Origin: Hypomesus transpacificus
Lineage: Eukaryota; Chordata; Actinopteri; Osmeriformes; Osmeridae
Assembly (NCBI RefSeq): GCF_021917145.1
Contig: NC_061071.1
Span: 124,001 to 188,000 of the forward strand
DNA: 64,000 nucleotides
Reading direction: 5' to 3'
In this document: positions 60,484 through 64,000 of the stretch, piece after piece
Position numbering within the stretch: position 1 is the first letter of the stretch
Layout: every line of letters begins with the position of its first letter
The notes under the pieces: generated by a model
What the model saw: only the letters and a program-made list of their open reading frames with translations
Database searches by the model: none
What the model was told of the DNA's origin: nothing
Position numbers and translations under genes: made by a program

Positions 60484-63400
60484 ATGGTGAGTAGGTTAAA
60501 GGACATTTCAAGCATTGTCAGGGAATCCACAATCGGAGAAATATCGTAGTTAGGTTAATACTTGGTAGTTCATACTATGTCGTCGACTAAATATGGGCAG
60601 GATCGCGTTTTAGGCACGTATCAAGTCCACTTGTAGATAGCCTACCTATTTTATGTTATTGTACGACGTTATACAAGTTTTACACGATGTCAATTGGAAA
60701 TGATTCGCGCCTATCTGTGGTGCGTCACGATTGAAGTGTCCATTTTGCCTCTACCGCGCTTAACTTTTGCGCGCTGCGGCTCGTCAGTCAGTGCGTCAAC
60801 GAGTGGCGCAGCTGATTAATACTTGCATGGGGCGAATCAGTGTTCTTTAGTAGACTACTCAAGTTATTCCTCCAATGAACGGTTTATTTTCCGTGGCGCT
60901 GTAAGCGTAGCCTATGTTTGATTTCTGACAACACGATGGCAAAAGCCTACACAGATTTGAATGGTTACCAAATTAGAATTTCCCCATTGAGCGGTACCTA
61001 TAGGCCTTGGGGACCGCGAGGGTTGGGTTGGGCGTGTTTATTGCCTCCGTTGTTGGTTTGAATCGGCGATGTGGCCATTGCTACTGTTCACTCTTTAGTG
61101 GTCTCGAGCCACCGTATAAAACACATGAGCCTTAGTTTAGTGATTGAGGGTAGATTGAGGATGTGTCCACAGGTATTTGGGACGCCGTTTTTCATGTTTT
61201 GTTCGAGGTTATCAAGTTGGAGGGACCGTTTGTTTCCACGTGGCCATTGTAAAATTATATTTACAATTACTCATTCATAATCCATCCATGCTATACTTTT
61301 ATTACTTTAAAATATGCGCTGCGCACCATACGTGCACACTTAAACCTTAATTATTATAATCTTGGTGTGTAATCTGGGGTTATGACGAACCCTGAAGGAT
61401 CAACATTTTTCAGGGAAGCACAAGGCGGGGGGAGGGGGATGCATTCCCATAGGGATATGTCGGCTCCTTTGCTTCCTAATGAGGAGAAAGCTTTATTTTA
61501 TAATCCTAAAATTCATGTTTAAGCATGTTGTTTAGCCCCCTGATAATATGGGTCTTTAAAGGTTGGCAGTAGTCGGTTGTATAATCGTTCTTCTTAAAAT
61601 TCGTCAGTATTGCATATCTTGCCCTTTGGTTTTCTTATTCTCGCATGACTAAAGGCCTGGTTTGACATCCGGACTCTAATTTACATTTAGTTTAAATGTG
61701 ACTGCTGGTACTCAGTTGTGAAAGTGAACACCAAGCCTATAAGATTGTCTGCTTTTCACTGTGCCCTTTTGTGCTTTCTAACCGCCCATTTGGGACTAAA
61801 CAGGAAGCTTGCCACATAGAAAGGGGGGCTACCTTTGCTAGCCCACTAAACTATGCATTAAAAGTAGGTTCTCGAGTGTTCACCAACCTCACGACAGGCT
61901 TTATGGAGCCAAGTGACGTCAGTAGACAAATTAGCACCATGTTAATCTGGAAAGGACTATTTTAATCTGAAAAAGACTATGCTAATCGGAACACTCAGCA
62001 GCCAATGACGGGCCACTCTGAAATTTAAAACACAGGAAGTGGCTACTTTCACAGCTGCTGTAAATGTAGAACAGGCGAAGCTGTACAGGCCAACGTCTGG
62101 TGAACATTAACAAAGATGGCCTGTTACGTCACAAGCAAAGAGTCGTACAATTAGTGAACTATTATTTTGCAATTACACATGCAGTAGGTGTCAGCACAGA
62201 GGAAGGCTTTTGTGATTCACTAATTTGGTGAATGTTCAGGTGTATGGAGTAAACTGTACAGGAATAATGATATGTTTGCTCTGCTGCGTTAAAGCATAAT
62301 GGAGACCAGGGGTGGAACAGGGCAGTTAAAACGGGTGTACACAGAGAGAGAGGGGGGGTGTGTGTGTGTGTGGGAGGAATTATTGACGCTCCCCTTTAAA
62401 ATAGCTTGCTGCTTAGCTAGCTGCCTTGCCCAAACTAGGCACCCCTCCACCCCCTGTATCCTTGACGAGTGTCACCTATCCAACCTGCCTCCTCTCCCTG
62501 TCTGTTGATCTACAGGGCAGGACGTCTATACAATGTCTTCACCTCAAACATGGGGTCAGACTGAAATAACACTTGTTAGATGAGTCTGTGTGGTTCAAGG
62601 CATGTGTGTTTCTGTGTGCTTTTATATTACTGTTGCAGACGGGCACTTCTCAAAATGTTTAAATGAGACCATCAGTACCACCCCACACATCCTGTCCTTT
62701 TCCCTTTTAAAACTATTTAAAACTAATCACTCAAAATATTTGGCCTGTAGGCCAAAGCAGTTATTCAGAGTAGTGGACAACACGACAAGCCGCTTCTGAC
62801 ACGTTTTTTGTTTTTAATACAATGGTGTCCTAACTTGTTGTCCTCCTCTCCACTCATCCGTCAACACGTTCCCCCTCGTCGGCAACATGCTAGAAATACT
62901 TCTGCAGGGTGCGGACTGGAAATTCACTGGCTTGAAGGCTAAAGTTTTGCTTACCCTTTTGTGAAAGAAAGATTTGTATTGTTGTTATCTCACTACAATA
63001 TCTGGGCCTTAGTTATTTCTTTATAATATTTGATTATCATAAGGTCAGAATCATTTTAGGCCCTTCAGCTGACTACAACAGCATTGTGTTTTCGCTATTA
63101 TTGGTATGCATCTACATGCTTAATTTTTTTTTTACTAGCAAGTTGTAATAGGAAAGACTATCCTGTCATGAGTAAGCCACAGTTGCACTACACATGCTCA
63201 CACAAATTAGGTCACAGTGCAAGGGTATGCAAACTCATGACTCACATTGTCCTCCCTCAGCTTGCGCACCATGACCTGATTTAGTTTCACCCCGCCCATT
63301 AAGTTGGAGCTTACCTGTCATTTGTTCCTGACATTTGATTGACTGCCAGCCAGCTGGTGGGGGAGCATGGTACAAGATGTCCAACAAAAGCACAACCTGT

Positions 63401-63764
63401 GTTTTTGACCTAGATTTTTGTCTAGATCTAGTAGAAGTGGATAGGAAATAGGTATATTGATAAATAAAATAAAAACGTTTACATACTTGCTCATGTTCAT
63501 AGCTGCAGATGATTAACCCTCCCCTTCCCTCCTTTCTTCAGCGTGAGTGTATCTCAGTCCATGTTGGCCAGGCTGGCGTCCAGATGGGGAACACCTGCTG
63601 GGAGCTCTACTGTCTGGAGCACGGCATCCAGCCGGACGGTCAGATGCCCAGCGACAAGCCCGTGGGCGGACACGATGACTCCTTCACCACCTTCTTCAGT
63701 AACACCGGCTCCGGGAAGTACGTTCCCCGAGCCATATTTGTGGACCTGGAGCCCACAGTTATTG
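60484..63764 (+). CDS. Alpha-tubulin, first two coding exons; truncated by window edge
   Basis: Exon 1 contributes only the start codon (60484-60486, ATG|GTGAGT). Exon 2 is 63542-63764 and begins CGT GAG TGT. The product starts [20 protein letters not shown] and continues [20 protein letters not shown]...DDSFTTFF...[14 protein letters not shown], which is the N-terminus of alpha-tubulin with the nucleotide-binding GQAGVQ motif. The Met-only first exon is the usual alpha-tubulin gene structure. MREC is the tetrapeptide recognised by TTC5 in tubulin mRNA autoregulation. Sequence resembles TUBA4A and fish tuba8-like proteins; the paralogue cannot be settled from 75 residues, and the remaining exons lie beyond base 64000. 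The 3.06-kb intron 60487-63541 shows no other gene. Confidence 0.93.
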
Positions 63765-64000
63765 GTGAGTAGAAAGTTGAGCATAAATAGGTAGATATTA
63801 TAACCATGTAAATATTTTGTAAGGTCTCATACTTTCCAAACGCTTTCATCCTAAATGAAAGTGCCCGTACGTAGCAGAGGGCATACAGTAGACTTTAACT
63901 AAATGCTACACAACAGCAAGCCAGTTTTAGGGATGACAAATCATCGTTGCCCAACGCTGATATGAAATATAACACGTGTTTGCGAGAGCGACTTGGCGAT

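Noticed and set aside
1..64000. CRISPR array, operon, prophage or other microbial system
   Set aside because: Intron-rich vertebrate genes fill the window. Tandem repeats here lack spacers and no cas, phage or plasmid proteins occur.

Overview
The window is vertebrate nuclear DNA, almost certainly from a ray-finned (teleost) fish. Genes are split into many short exons with GT-AG introns. CA/TG and GA microsatellites are dense, and tRNA-headed SINEs and short non-autonomous hAT elements are scattered through introns and intergenic DNA. The encoded proteins are recognisable orthologues of human genes. The species cannot be named from the sequence. No prokaryotic, viral or CRISPR content was seen.

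Layout, left to right: (1) rtraf on the minus strand (672-3042 visible; the 3' end lies off the left edge). (2) Head-to-head with it, cenpf on the plus strand (3971-17180), a long coiled-coil kinetochore protein. Its largest exon holds a 500-N assembly gap and an 11 x 42-bp internal repeat, and two 1-nt frameshifts lie further downstream. (3) About 8 kb of intergenic and 3'-UTR sequence with a hAT element (19913-20441) and a perfect-looking 1427-bp tandem duplication (21961-24809). (4) kcnk2 on the minus strand (25097-32654), a TREK-1 type K2P channel whose exons sit beside TG/CA repeats; one of its introns holds a 171-unit pentanucleotide array. (5) About 7-9 kb of gene-poor DNA with SINEs, microsatellites and a second hAT element. 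(6) cgref1 on the plus strand (41717-45592), a small secreted EF-hand protein with a third hAT element in its intron. (7) ctsb on the minus strand (47392-49439), cathepsin B, tail-to-tail with cgref1, with lysosomal-type E-boxes at its promoter. (8) xkr5 on the minus strand (53827-58563), an XK-family membrane protein. (9) The start of an alpha-tubulin gene on the plus strand (60484 onward, truncated by the right edge).

The genes do not form a single pathway; this is ordinary vertebrate synteny. CENPF beside KCNK2, and CTSB with XKR5, also occur in the same chromosomal neighbourhoods in human, which supports the orthology calls. I found no convincing new biological system. The observations most worth checking are: the probably spurious cenpf gap, whose flanks overlap by 14 bp and restore the frame; the two cenpf frameshifts; the heptad-matched 42-bp repeat; complementary C32 and G32 tracts flanking one ctsb exon; the indel-free pentamer array in kcnk2; a GC-AG intron in kcnk2; and the CCAAT/CCAAT/CHR layout upstream of cenpf.
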